47,714 nucleotides of DNA from an uncultured bacterium (GCA_949297775.1 CASFTM010000010.1:1-47714), one strand, 5' to 3'. Positions 24,216 to 32,675 are shown, counted from the first letter of the stretch. Numbers and translations: made by a program. The notes: generated by a model from the letters alone, not told the origin.

Positions 24216-25292
24216 CTAAAAACAAAAAGAAAAGGGCAAAATGTGATTCCAATCCGGTCGATATATAAAAATAACGCATGCATAAAGGACGAAACAGAAT
24301 ATTAATCCGCTACCTATAAGGATTCTGAAAGGTTTTGAATATGTACCCACAAATAAAGGTATCGATAGCAGATTAAAAATGGAAAAATATATTACCAATC
24401 TTTCTAATACAGTCCCGCGAATAGAAATAAACTGTATACAAACAGCTGCTACGCTGCACCATAATAAAAATGAAATGGGAAGAATAGTCCTTATAGAAGA
24501 ATTTTTACAGTACTTATATGAAAAAATACAAAAACAAGTAATTGCTCCCTGTATAAGTGTTTTGACTATGGAGGCTATTTTAGTATCTTCCCCCAATAGA
24601 ATAGTTCCTTGATAGTCATTGTAGCGGCCTGTTAATGCAATAATTTGTTCAATAATTGGAGTTAAGAAGAGAAGTGTCAAAATAGTAATAAAAATAACCC
24701 CTAGTAAATACTGAATTTTGAAAGGGATACAGTATAGAAAGTATAAGCTGATAGCCAATAAGGCGGAGATATGGAAAGACGAGGCAATAACGCAACATAA
24801 ACAAAAAGGAAGAAACTGCCGTTTGATGACAAAAGGGAGTGCTAGCAATACAACTGATAACGCCAAATACTGGCGCATAATATTCATAGTATCACCAAAG
24901 TAAAGAATGACAAAAAGAAGGATGGATAATAGTATGCCCGAACTGTATTTCCGGATAAAAAAGCAAATAGAACCAATGATTATAATAGCGCTAATGAGTA
25001 AAAATACTTGTGGAGAATGGGTAAAAAAAGCTATTGATTGATTGTACAAAAGATAGCCTTTTTCCATATGGGATTTAATCAGTTCTGGAAAATTTATAGA
25101 TAGAATAAAAGTATAAATATAGTTGATTGTATCATTCCCTATATTCCAAGCTCGAAACCCTGCAATAAATGAGAGCTCGGCAAATACAAGGAACAAAAAA
25201 ATATTTTTTCCTTTTTTTGTTTTTAATGGGAAAAATATTCCTTGAATAAACATTAGTCCGAGCAACAAAAAGAATTGCCAAAGGTATTGCAT
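24216..25292 (-). CDS. EpsG-family polysaccharide polymerase (Wzy-type)
   Basis: 358 residues with about 9-10 hydrophobic helices. EpsG-family landmarks: GFRAWNIGNDTINYIYTF after the first helix, MNIMRQYLALSVVLLA with the conserved Met-Arg-Gln, and SSFHISALLAI with the conserved His. It would polymerise flipped repeat units in the periplasm. Together with the flippase and BY-kinase it completes a Wzx/Wzy pathway. It lies 2 nt after the upstream GT4 and is strongly AT-rich. Confidence 0.88.
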   Translation of the reverse strand: MQYLWQFFLLLGLMFIQGIFFPLKTKKGKNIFLFLVFAELSFIAGFRAWNIGNDTINYIYTFILSINFPELIKSHMEKGYLLYNQSIAFFTHSPQVFLLISAIIIIGSICFFIRKYSSGILLSILLFVILYFGDTMNIMRQYLALSVVLLALPFVIKRQFLPFCLCCVIASSFHISALLAISLYFLYCIPFKIQYLLGVIFITILTLLFLTPIIEQIIALTGRYNDYQGTILLGEDTKIASIVKTLIQGAITCFCIFSYKYCKNSSIRTILPISFLLWCSVAAVCIQFISIRGTVLERLVIYFSIFNLLSIPLFVGTYSKPFRILIGSGLIFCFVLYACVIFIYRPDWNHILPFSFCF

Positions 25293-25294
25293 AT

Positions 25295-26389
25295 TTATTT
25301 ATCTACTTCCTCATAAAAAGTTTCTAAATTCCGTGTAGTTTTTCGTATATCAAAAGACATTAGTTTTCCTGCTGGTTTGCGGGAAGGATTAGTGAATTGC
25401 AACGCTTTTTCTGCCCATGTGGCTGGCGATTCTTTTAAACTTATCCTTTGGGCACAGCCTAATAATATTTCTTCGGTGATACCATCTGAACACAAACAAG
25501 GAAGCCCGGCTGCTTGAGCTTCAACGCCTACTACGGGCAGTCCTTCAAATAACGAAGGTAGCAAAAATATATCCATAGCCTGAAGCAGTTCTGGAATATC
25601 GTTCCTTAATCCTAAAAACAATACAACATTTCCTAGGTTTTTTTGGCGAACATATTCCTGCACGGCGCTTAGGCGAATTCCTTCTCCTACTAATAGAAGG
25701 ATGGCATCTTGACGTTGTCGGTAGATTTTTTCAAAGATATCTATCAAAAAAAAATGATTTTTTTGTGCTTCAAATCGACCGATATGTCCGACGATAAATT
25801 TGTTTTGTAAATGGAGATCTGCACGTTTTCGTTCCCTGGTTTGTAGATTGAAATGGAATCGCTCTAAATCAATGCCATTATTAATTACCTTATAATTTTG
25901 ACCATAATACGCTTTTCCCGCCTGATTGGAACAGGCTAATTTATAATCAATGAGAGTCCATACCGCATGCAAGAGCAAACAATTGCGCAAGGCACTTAAT
26001 TTTTTATCACTCCATGTGGTTAGATGAGCATGTTGAATTATAGTTTCCGAGCCGTAGAATTTGGCAATTGGATAGTAGAAAGCTCCTAGAGCGGTTACAT
26101 GCGAATGAATGATTCGATAGGAATGACGTTTAAAGAAAGCAGCAATAGATTGGAAAAATAGGATGGGGTGAAAAAGCCCTTTATAGGTTACATAATATAT
26201 ATGGCCTCCCAATGCGTGTATTTCTTCTTCAAAACTGTCATCTTTGGAGCGGTGAAAACAAACTAAATAGTCAAATTGTATTTTTGTGCGGTCAATGTGT
26301 CGATGCCAATTGAGAATAACATTGGCCACGCCGCTTCCTCGGCCGATATCCATAACTATTTGTAAGATTCGTATGGGCTTTTTAGTCAT
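25295..26389 (-). CDS. family 4 glycosyltransferase
   Basis: 364 residues, GT-B fold. ILQIVMDIGRGSGVANVILN (acceptor loop), HSHVTALGAFYYPIAK, VINNGIDLERFHFN, GHIGRFEAQKNH and E-x7-E in EGLPVVGVEAQAAGLPCLCSD. It resembles the GT4 at 22,018. It lies 2 nt after the upstream GT2 and 2 nt before the polymerase gene, so it is co-transcribed and probably translationally coupled. Confidence 0.92.
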   Translation of the reverse strand: MTKKPIRILQIVMDIGRGSGVANVILNWHRHIDRTKIQFDYLVCFHRSKDDSFEEEIHALGGHIYYVTYKGLFHPILFFQSIAAFFKRHSYRIIHSHVTALGAFYYPIAKFYGSETIIQHAHLTTWSDKKLSALRNCLLLHAVWTLIDYKLACSNQAGKAYYGQNYKVINNGIDLERFHFNLQTRERKRADLHLQNKFIVGHIGRFEAQKNHFFLIDIFEKIYRQRQDAILLLVGEGIRLSAVQEYVRQKNLGNVVLFLGLRNDIPELLQAMDIFLLPSLFEGLPVVGVEAQAAGLPCLCSDGITEEILLGCAQRISLKESPATWAEKALQFTNPSRKPAGKLMSFDIRKTTRNLETFYEEVDK

Positions 26390-26391
26390 AG

Positions 26392-27219
26392 TTATCTTAA
26401 CGCTTTCTTATACAACATTTTTCTTATAGAATTGGGCATCAATACCTGTACGCAAAAGCGTACGCATATATTAAAAACATAAGTTCCCCAGTCAATTATT
26501 CCCAGCTGACGTAGTTTCCCTGACAGGGAGACGTTGCTCTTAAAATACTTCCAGCCGCCGCGCCGGCCGTACATTGCCGCGTTTACGCGGGCCCGCAATA
26601 TAATATCTGCTAAATTACCAAAAATATATCCTTTGGCCGCACAGCGCGCCCACAAATAGTAATCTTCCAGTAAGTGAAAGGGTTGATAGCTGCCAGCCTG
26701 CAAAATAAGGCTTTTTTTGAACATAACTGTCATATGGTTAAAGGGGCATCGCATTTTTAGGAATTTTTTACATTCCGCGTCCGTGCCCGGCACACGCCGT
26801 ATGGCAACCGGCTGCAAGCTTTCCGCGTCTATTTCTTCAATAGTGCCGCCTAAAATGGCTAAATCCGGCTCCTGGATAAAGCGGGTAAGCTGTTTTTCAA
26901 AGCGGTTCGGCAAAGATATGTCATCCGCGTCCATACGCGCTACTAATTCATATGAACATTGTTCCAATCCTTTTTGCAAGGCCATTCCTAGTCCGCTATT
27001 TTTTTCTAAGGGAATCAGTTTGATTGAGGGGTGCTTTTTAGCGTATTCCTCCAACACCTTATGCAATTCTTCCGGCACGGGGCCGTCCACCGCCACCGCT
27101 ACTTCTGCCGGGCGTACGGTGTTAGCCAAAACGCTGTCCAACGCCTGGGCCACCCACACGGGGTTATCCTTGGCGTATACGGACATCAATACGGAAAAAG
27201 GCGGAAATTCTTGGTTCAT
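26392..27219 (-). CDS. family 2 glycosyltransferase (AmsE/WcaA-like)
   Basis: 275 residues, GT-A fold. FSVLMSVYAKDNPVWVAQALD, VDGPVPEELHKVLEEYA, NSGLGMALQKGLEQCSYELVA and RMDADDISLPNRFEKQ (DxD) place it with the AmsE-type transferases of exopolysaccharide loci. It is the first gene of the minus-strand operon, with a TTGGAT/TATAAT promoter. Its composition is closer to the chromosomal average than that of the next eight genes, so the AT-rich cassette begins just after it. Confidence 0.9.
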   Translation of the reverse strand: MNQEFPPFSVLMSVYAKDNPVWVAQALDSVLANTVRPAEVAVAVDGPVPEELHKVLEEYAKKHPSIKLIPLEKNSGLGMALQKGLEQCSYELVARMDADDISLPNRFEKQLTRFIQEPDLAILGGTIEEIDAESLQPVAIRRVPGTDAECKKFLKMRCPFNHMTVMFKKSLILQAGSYQPFHLLEDYYLWARCAAKGYIFGNLADIILRARVNAAMYGRRGGWKYFKSNVSLSGKLRQLGIIDWGTYVFNICVRFCVQVLMPNSIRKMLYKKALR

Positions 27220-27241
27220 ACCCTAATATTAATCTTTTTAA

Positions 27242-27270
27242 ATTATACTATTTTCGCCTTTTTTATCCAA
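27242..27270 (-). promoter_or_regulatory. promoter of the minus-strand exopolysaccharide operon
   Basis: On the minus strand, TTGGAT (27270-27265), 17-nt spacer, TATAAT (27247-27242), 22 nt before the ATG at 27,219. Confidence 0.7.
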
Positions 27271-27292
27271 TGAAAGATTTAAAAAATTTTCC

Positions 27293-27321
27293 TTGTTGGA
27301 AGGCTCCCAAAACGGTATAAT
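27293..27321 (+). promoter_or_regulatory. promoter of the plus-strand exopolysaccharide genes
   Basis: TTGTTG (27293-27298), 17-nt spacer, TATAAT (27316-27321). The leader is about 38 nt with no Shine-Dalgarno. It is divergent from the operon promoter 22 bp away, so both halves could share control. Confidence 0.68.
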
Positions 27322-27364
27322 AACAATTAATAATTTATTTACATTATTCCATCATTTTCTAAAT

Positions 27365-28306
27365 ATGACAACAGAACAATTTACCTGGGTAATTACCGGC
27401 GGAGCCGGGTTTATAGGCTCTCATTTAGCTAAAGAACTGGTTCGCAGCGGTCAGCGTGTGCGGGTGTTTGATAATTTTTCGGGCGGTTTTCGCTCCAATT
27501 TGTCTGACATTGTAGACAAAATAGACATTATTGAAGGGGATATCCGCGATTGGCGCGCCGTACAACAGGCGTTTGCCGGGGCGGATTATGTGCTGCACCA
27601 CGCGGCGTTGGTGTCGGTGGCGGAGTCGGTGGACAAACCGTTGCTCACCGAGGAAATCAACGTCCGCGGGACGGGCAATGTGCTGGAAGCGGCCCGCCGG
27701 CAAGGCGTTCGTCGGTTGGTGTTTGCTTCTTCGAGTGCGGTATACGGCAACCGACCTGATTTGCCTTACCGGGAAGATACGCCGGAAGATTGCCAATCCC
27801 CCTATGCATGGTCCAAACAAGCGGGGGCACGTCTGTGTAACCTTTACACGGCAAATTATAAATTGGAAACGGTTGTTTTGCGTTATTTTAATGTGTTTGG
27901 CACGGGGCAGAACCCTAATTCCGCCTATGCGGCGGTGATTGCCAAATTCATGCAGTTAGCCGAGCAGAATCATCCGCTGGGAATTGACTGGGATGGGCAG
28001 CAAAGCCGCGATTTTGTAAACGTGCGCGATGTAGTGCAGGCCAACCTGTTGGCGGCTTTAAAGGCGCAACCGGGGGAAACATACAATGTAGCCAGCGGGA
28101 AGACGACTTCGCTTTTGGAGCTGGCGGATCTAATTGAAGAGATTTCCGGGCGCAAGCTGGGGCGCGTATTCCGGCCCAAGCGTCCGGGTGATGTTAAATT
28201 ATCGTCTGCGGATATTTCTAAAATACAAGCATTGGGGTTTGTGCCGCGCATTTCGCTTAAAGAAGGGTTGCAAGAAATGTGGCGCGAAAAAATGAGGTCT
28301 AAATGA
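27365..28306 (+). CDS. NAD-dependent UDP-sugar 4-epimerase (GalE/WbpP-like)
   Basis: 313-residue cytoplasmic SDR-family epimerase. NAD-binding G-x2-G-x2-G in TGGAGFIGSH, SSSAVYGN, catalytic Y-x3-K in SPYAWSKQA, and RYFNVFGTGQNPNSAYAAV, close to the WbpP/Gne (UDP-GlcNAc/GalNAc) subgroup. It would supply galacto- or galactosamine-type precursors. The ATG at 27,365 starts exactly at the Rossmann fold; the frame extends upstream without protein character. The stop overlaps the next gene by 4 nt (ATGA). Confidence 0.9.
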   Translation: MTTEQFTWVITGGAGFIGSHLAKELVRSGQRVRVFDNFSGGFRSNLSDIVDKIDIIEGDIRDWRAVQQAFAGADYVLHHAALVSVAESVDKPLLTEEINVRGTGNVLEAARRQGVRRLVFASSSAVYGNRPDLPYREDTPEDCQSPYAWSKQAGARLCNLYTANYKLETVVLRYFNVFGTGQNPNSAYAAVIAKFMQLAEQNHPLGIDWDGQQSRDFVNVRDVVQANLLAALKAQPGETYNVASGKTTSLLELADLIEEISGRKLGRVFRPKRPGDVKLSSADISKIQALGFVPRISLKEGLQEMWREKMRSK

Positions 28307-29634
28307 AGTCAAAGGCGTGGTTTGTATTGGTTGATTTGTTGGCCTTTTTCGCTATTTTGTTTGCCGTAATTGTGTTGCGGACGGGGCGTATAGAGGTATC
28401 CCATTATTTACACAACATAGAAGTATTCCTGCCGATTTTTGTATTGTGTGTATTTTTTCTGTGGATTTTTTCTTTTTATGATGTCCAATCGCTGCGCAAA
28501 CGGGCCGTACACTATAAAATGCTGGCGGTGGCGTTTGTATTGAGCGTATTATCGTCGGCGGCGGTAATTTATTTTATTACGCCTATTTACGCAATAGCTA
28601 CGCCCAAAACCATACTGGTAGCAGTGCTTTTCTTGTTTTTCTGTTACATCTATTGGCAGCGCAAAACCTATTTTAAATTGGACTTTGCCAAAACCAACCT
28701 GCTGCTATTTGGGGAAAGTTCAACGATGACTGAAATTTTACAGGAAGTCACTCATTCTTCCGGGTTTAAGTTGCGCGCGCATGACCCAGAGCCGCTGGCG
28801 GATAAAAATTATTCTTTGCGCAATTTAGATCAAGTGATTGTCAGCAGTCGGTTGTTGGATGCAAGTTCGTCTGCTTGGGAACGGATTTCGCGTGATTTTA
28901 TTGGTAAAGGTGCGTGTGTAGATTCGGACTTTAACGCGTTTGAACGGATTTTCCGCCGCGTATCGCGTGAGAGTATTTCTAATGGTGTTTGGCTGTTGTT
29001 GGGGGTGGGGAATCGCCGGGGCAGTGCCAGCTATGCGATGCTCAAAAGAACAATGGATCTTGTTTTGTCGTGTGTAATGCTTCCTGTTTTGGCTCCTTTA
29101 GGTTTGTTTATTTTCCTTTGCATCCGTTTAATAGATAAATATCCGCCCTTTTTTGTGCAAAAAAGGGTCGGATTTTTAGAAAAACCTATCTACATCTATA
29201 AATTTCGTACTATTAAACCGGGCGGTACGGAAGCGGATATTACCCGCAGTGGGAAAATTTTGCGTCGGTTTCGCCTGGACGAAATTCCACAAATTATCAA
29301 TGTGCTAAAGGGGGAAATTTCGTTTGTGGGGCCGCGGCCGATTTGGAGTAACGAATACGAATTTTTAAAAAAATATATTCCCAACCACAATTTACGTACG
29401 ATTGTAAAGCCAGGCATTACAGGCTGGGCGCAGCTGAATTTTAAAGCGCCGCCGACGTATTTTAATTTCCGTAACGACCAGCCGGACAAAATAGAAAATA
29501 ATGCGTTTGATGCGGCGTTTACGCGGTTTTCCTACGATGTGTGGTACATCAAAAACCGCTCGTTGTGGCTGGATATAGAAATTATGATTAAAACGGGCAT
29601 CCGCGCGTTTATTAAGGATTCATATGTGGGCTAA
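28303..29634 (+). CDS. initiating undecaprenyl-phosphate sugar phosphotransferase (WcaJ/WbaP type)
   Basis: 443 residues. Four N-terminal membrane helices (to about residue 125), a short Rossmann-like middle domain, then the bacterial sugar transferase domain: membrane re-entrant helix MLKRTMDLVLSCVMLPVLA, FVQKRVGFLEKPIYIYKFRT, LRRFRLDEIPQIINVLKGE with the catalytic Asp-Glu, SFVGPRPIW and KPGITGWAQLNF. It transfers the first sugar-1-phosphate to undecaprenyl phosphate and so starts each repeat unit. Overlaps at both ends (4 nt and 11 nt) indicate a coupled three-gene operon. Confidence 0.93.
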   Translation: MKSKAWFVLVDLLAFFAILFAVIVLRTGRIEVSHYLHNIEVFLPIFVLCVFFLWIFSFYDVQSLRKRAVHYKMLAVAFVLSVLSSAAVIYFITPIYAIATPKTILVAVLFLFFCYIYWQRKTYFKLDFAKTNLLLFGESSTMTEILQEVTHSSGFKLRAHDPEPLADKNYSLRNLDQVIVSSRLLDASSSAWERISRDFIGKGACVDSDFNAFERIFRRVSRESISNGVWLLLGVGNRRGSASYAMLKRTMDLVLSCVMLPVLAPLGLFIFLCIRLIDKYPPFFVQKRVGFLEKPIYIYKFRTIKPGGTEADITRSGKILRRFRLDEIPQIINVLKGEISFVGPRPIWSNEYEFLKKYIPNHNLRTIVKPGITGWAQLNFKAPPTYFNFRNDQPDKIENNAFDAAFTRFSYDVWYIKNRSLWLDIEIMIKTGIRAFIKDSYVG

Positions 29635-30649
29635 AACAGCTTTTTTAACACTTTTATGGGCTTGTTCATCCGTGGCGTACGCGGGAGAATTTCCAGTTTG
29701 TATGTACGGGGTAAATGACCCGCAAGACGTGCCGACGCTAAAAAAGGCGGGGTTTAGCTGTTTTCAAACGTACCGCCGCGAGCCGGAGCTGTTAAACCAG
29801 CTGGCCGAAGCCGCGCAGAAAGAAGGGATGAAGACGCTTTTTTATCCGTGGAAAATGTTGGATGAAAATAAATTTGTCCAAGAAGCGCAGAACTGGCCGG
29901 TGCTGGCGTGGTACCTGGTGGATGAGCCGGATGTGGCGCGCTGGAGCCGCGAGCGTGTAGCCAAGAGCCATACGCGTTCCAAAGAGGCCTTCCCTAATCA
30001 TCCGACGGCGATAGTCGTCGGGCAGGGTAAAACGGCGGTGCCGTTTTACGATTTATCCGATGTATTTATGGTGGATTGGTACCCCGTACCGCACTTGCCG
30101 CTTACGTCGCTGGGGGACCAAGTAGCCCTGGCACGGGCGGAAATCCAAAAAACGGACCGCCCGGATAAACCGTTGTGGGCGGTGGTACAATTGTTTGATT
30201 GGAAAGAATACAAACAATATCGCCCGGATAATGACCGCATTGGGCGGTTCCCTACGCAGGAAGAACTGCGGTTTATGTCGTATGACTCGATTATGAACGG
30301 AGCAACGGGGCTTTTTTATTTTATTTTTACGACCAACGGCAACCCGCTTCCGTCCGCCCAGCCGGAATACTGGGCGCGTATCGTGCCTGTTACGCAGGAA
30401 ATTTCTTCTTTCCGCCCGGTGCTGGAGGGGGGAAAAGTGGTCAAAAACCCCGTATCGGCGGCTAAAGCCGGCGCGTTGGAACTTAAAACGTGGAAATATG
30501 CCGGGGATAAATATACGCTTGTGTTAAACCCGACGGACTCCGCCCAGCCGGTGCCGGAGAAACTTCTTAAAAAGAAATATGCGCCGATGTTCGGCGTAGC
30601 AAAAACGACGCAAATCCCCGCTTACGGCGTATGGATATTGCAGTATTAA
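29624..30649 (+). CDS. secreted TIM-barrel glycosidase-like protein
   Basis: 341 residues with a signal peptide (cleavage about AYA|GE, residue 20). The pattern suggests a single (beta/alpha)8 barrel: start GVNDPQDVPTLKKAGFSCFQTY, then LAWYLVDEPDVARW (about 97-110) with an acid at the end of a strand as in many clan GH-A enzymes, VFMVDWYPVPHLP, LWAVVQLFDW and GATGLFYFIF, followed by a small beta-domain. I cannot assign a GH family. The 11-nt overlap with the initiating transferase ties it to polymer synthesis: trimming, release or quality control are all possible. A terminator follows. The assignment is by pattern only. Confidence 0.6.
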   Translation: MWAKTAFLTLLWACSSVAYAGEFPVCMYGVNDPQDVPTLKKAGFSCFQTYRREPELLNQLAEAAQKEGMKTLFYPWKMLDENKFVQEAQNWPVLAWYLVDEPDVARWSRERVAKSHTRSKEAFPNHPTAIVVGQGKTAVPFYDLSDVFMVDWYPVPHLPLTSLGDQVALARAEIQKTDRPDKPLWAVVQLFDWKEYKQYRPDNDRIGRFPTQEELRFMSYDSIMNGATGLFYFIFTTNGNPLPSAQPEYWARIVPVTQEISSFRPVLEGGKVVKNPVSAAKAGALELKTWKYAGDKYTLVLNPTDSAQPVPEKLLKKKYAPMFGVAKTTQIPAYGVWILQY

Positions 30650-30668
30650 CCTTACTCGTTTGATTTGG

Positions 30669-30698
30669 AAATAAAAGCCGCCTTCGGGGGGCTTTTTT
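30669..30698 (+). terminator. rho-independent terminator
   Basis: AAGCC-GCC paired across a TTCG tetraloop with GG-GGCTT (one G-G mismatch), followed by T6. Confidence 0.8.
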
Positions 30699-30712
30699 AT
30701 GCCTTTTTATGG

Positions 30713-30834
30713 CGGGTAGATGTGTGTTAATGGGATCTTCCGTGCCAGCAGGTCCGCACGGGCTGTTGAGGAAATGTCTCCAGGGAGCCCAGAAATCTGC
30801 CCGATAGCAGTGGAACGGCCGCGCGGGGCTTTTT
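30713..30834 (+). ncRNA. possible small structured RNA with terminator (weak)
   Basis: Between the terminators of two convergent genes lies a gene-free stretch. CGGGTAGA (30713-30720) pairs with TCTGCCCG (30796-30803, one G-U), enclosing CCGTGC/GCACGG (30740-30745/30756-30761) or, alternatively, GGGCT/AGCCC. It ends in a G/C-rich segment with GGGGCTTTTT (30826-30834), whose GGGC could also compete for the GCCC of the closing stem. No promoter or known RNA signature was recognised. The rest, 30,835-30,935, shows nothing further. Confidence 0.3.
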
Positions 30835-30935
30835 GTATGGGCGTTGCCCGCGGAATAAGAGTTTTTCCCGCCGGTGGCTTTTGGCTGCCAGTGGGTGTTT
30901 GCGCCTGGCACTCGGGGCGCATAGTTCAGCAGGAC

Positions 30936-30963
30936 ATAAAAAACCCCGCCCGAAGGCGGGGTT
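30936..30963 (-). terminator. terminator for the beta-barrel operon
   Basis: AACCCCGCC and GGCGGGGTT around a 4-nt loop, with the T run on the minus strand, 17 nt past the stop at 30,980. Confidence 0.9.
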
Positions 30964-30979
30964 AATCAGGCAATTTTGA

Positions 30980-32107
30980 TTAGAACAACGCTTTGGCGTA
31001 GATACCCGCTTGGTTGCGGTTATAGTCAAAGGGGTTCGTGTTGGACTGGCGGGTGCGGAACTGATACCACACACCGGCAGACAGCCAATCTTTGAACTGA
31101 TAATCCAGCGCGGGGCGGATGGTGTACAGGTCGTCGTTTCTCTTGGTGTTGCCCACATAGCGGTCATACGCCATATTTTCCCAACCCAAGGTCAACGAAG
31201 CGGTCCATTTGTCAAAGATTTTCTGGGAGCCGTACAGCGACACCAGCGTATCGGCGAAGAAGCGGTTGGAACCATACATAGATTCCTGCATGCTGCGTTC
31301 ACCGGACAAGCGGATAGTGTTGCGGTCGGTCGGCTGCCATTCCAAGGCTACATAATAACCAAAGAGGTCATTGTAGTTGTTGACGCCGTCTACGTCATTG
31401 TCGTAGTCGCGCATGGCATAGGTTACTTTGGCAATACCGTTCACTTTCGCGGCGATGTCGCCTTCCACACCCAAACCAACGGTGCTGCCAATAGAGTTGT
31501 TGGCTTTGTTGGTTTCATACGCAATGTCGGAATACATATATTCGGCAAAGAAGCTGGTTTTGGGGGAAACATTGTAGAACAGTTTAGCACCCAAATTGAC
31601 GCGGTTGCGGTTCAACGCATCGCCGTATTCCGCTTGGAAATAGCGGTCGAAAGAATCATCCGCAAACAAGCCGAAGCCAAACATTTTTTCCGTAGAGGTT
31701 TTGAAGCTGATATACCCCGTGTTGTTCATGCGTTCGGCACGTTCCGTGAGTTCGCTGTTGGCCGGATCGGAGGTATACAGGAAGTTGTCCCCGATGTTGA
31801 ACATATCGTTTTTCAAGTCCACATTGGCGAAGGCATTCCAGAAGTTATTTTTGGAGCTGTCTTCGGTATAGGCGTTGTAGCCTACCAAGCCGGTGGCCGA
31901 AAGTTCCAAGCCGGAACCGGGCACATTGGCTTTGTAGTTGGCGCCCACCTGGGTAGAGCTGATAAATGAATCTTTGGTGTTTTCGTCGGTCAGATAGATG
32001 TTGTCATCGTAGCTGACGTCTTCAGACACCATAAATTTAAGCGGCGTCTGGGCGGCAGCAGGCCACGCCATGAGCACAGTTAAAAATACGATTGCGATCT
32101 TTTTCAT
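30980..32107 (-). CDS. outer-membrane beta-barrel protein of the exopolysaccharide locus
   Basis: 375 residues. Signal peptide cleaved near AAA|QT (about residue 20). The mature 355 residues show alternating amphipathic strands with Asn/Asp/Gly turns throughout (VSEDVSYDDNIYLTDEN; FFAEYMYSDIAYETN; ASLTLGWENMAYDRY) and end in Phe (AGIYAKALF), a beta-barrel assembly signal. It resembles the putative porin family (BBP2_2) found in exopolysaccharide loci. Size fits 16-18 strands. A TAGGAGA ribosome site precedes the ATG; it is downstream of, and co-transcribed with, the secreted protein at 32,130. Candidate outer-membrane conduit for the short OPX protein at 14,611. Confidence 0.82.
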   Translation of the reverse strand: MKKIAIVFLTVLMAWPAAAQTPLKFMVSEDVSYDDNIYLTDENTKDSFISSTQVGANYKANVPGSGLELSATGLVGYNAYTEDSSKNNFWNAFANVDLKNDMFNIGDNFLYTSDPANSELTERAERMNNTGYISFKTSTEKMFGFGLFADDSFDRYFQAEYGDALNRNRVNLGAKLFYNVSPKTSFFAEYMYSDIAYETNKANNSIGSTVGLGVEGDIAAKVNGIAKVTYAMRDYDNDVDGVNNYNDLFGYYVALEWQPTDRNTIRLSGERSMQESMYGSNRFFADTLVSLYGSQKIFDKWTASLTLGWENMAYDRYVGNTKRNDDLYTIRPALDYQFKDWLSAGVWYQFRTRQSNTNPFDYNRNQAGIYAKALF

Positions 32108-32129
32108 ATCGTGTGTTCTCTCCTAAAAC

Positions 32130-32675
32130 TTAGCGCGGAGCCGACGGGCTGAGCGTTTCAGCTACGTTCTGCGCGGCTTGTTCGGAAACCGTGCTGCTTA
32201 CAGCCGTGGCGGCTACGAAAGCAGGAACTTCGGAGCTAACGGTCGCTTCAGACCCTTGCAATACATTTTGAGCATATACAGAGGCTCCTTTGGCGACTCC
32301 GGCGGTTTTTCCGTTCGGATCGGTTACCGTGATATAACCCTGATTAACAGTGATGACTTGCGTGCTGGGGTTGACGGAGAACGAAGCGTTTCCGGTAGCA
32401 TTGACGGTGGCGTTGTTGATTTTAACGCCGGCGAAATTGCTGCCTTCCACCGTTACATCGCCGTTGGCGGCTTGTTTAACGGTTACTTTTACGCCTTTGG
32501 GAATAAAAATTTTAACCCCATTGTACGTAACAGTGGTATCCATATTGCCTGTGGCGGATACAACACTGCCGCTGTTGTAATTGGTTACTTTGCCGTTAGC
32601 TTCTACGGTTACGGCGGCCTGAGCCGAGGCAACCATCAAAAGCGCGCCAAAGACCAAAGCAATATTTCTTTTCAT
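32130..32675 (-). CDS. secreted beta-repeat protein of unknown function
   Basis: 181 residues. Signal peptide cleaved near AQA|AV (about residue 20). The mature part is rich in Val, Asn, Thr and Gly with short repeated beta-strand patterns (VTVEANGKVTNYNSGS; VTVKQAANGDVTVEG; ASFSVNPSTQVITVNQG), and a C-terminal Ala/Ser/Val/Glu-rich tail ending SPSAPR. A solenoid-like or FecR-like secreted domain is possible but I do not recognise the family. Ribosome site GGAGT is present. It is the first gene of a two-gene transcript with the beta-barrel, 22 nt apart; a periplasmic accessory or polymer-binding role is guesswork. Confidence 0.65.
   Translation of the reverse strand: MKRNIALVFGALLMVASAQAAVTVEANGKVTNYNSGSVVSATGNMDTTVTYNGVKIFIPKGVKVTVKQAANGDVTVEGSNFAGVKINNATVNATGNASFSVNPSTQVITVNQGYITVTDPNGKTAGVAKGASVYAQNVLQGSEATVSSEVPAFVAATAVSSTVSEQAAQNVAETLSPSAPR

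Noticed and set aside
24185-24283. N-terminal extension of the GT2 at 23,195
   Set aside because: Overlaps the end of the polymerase gene in another frame and encodes a hydrophobic run unrelated to GT2 enzymes.
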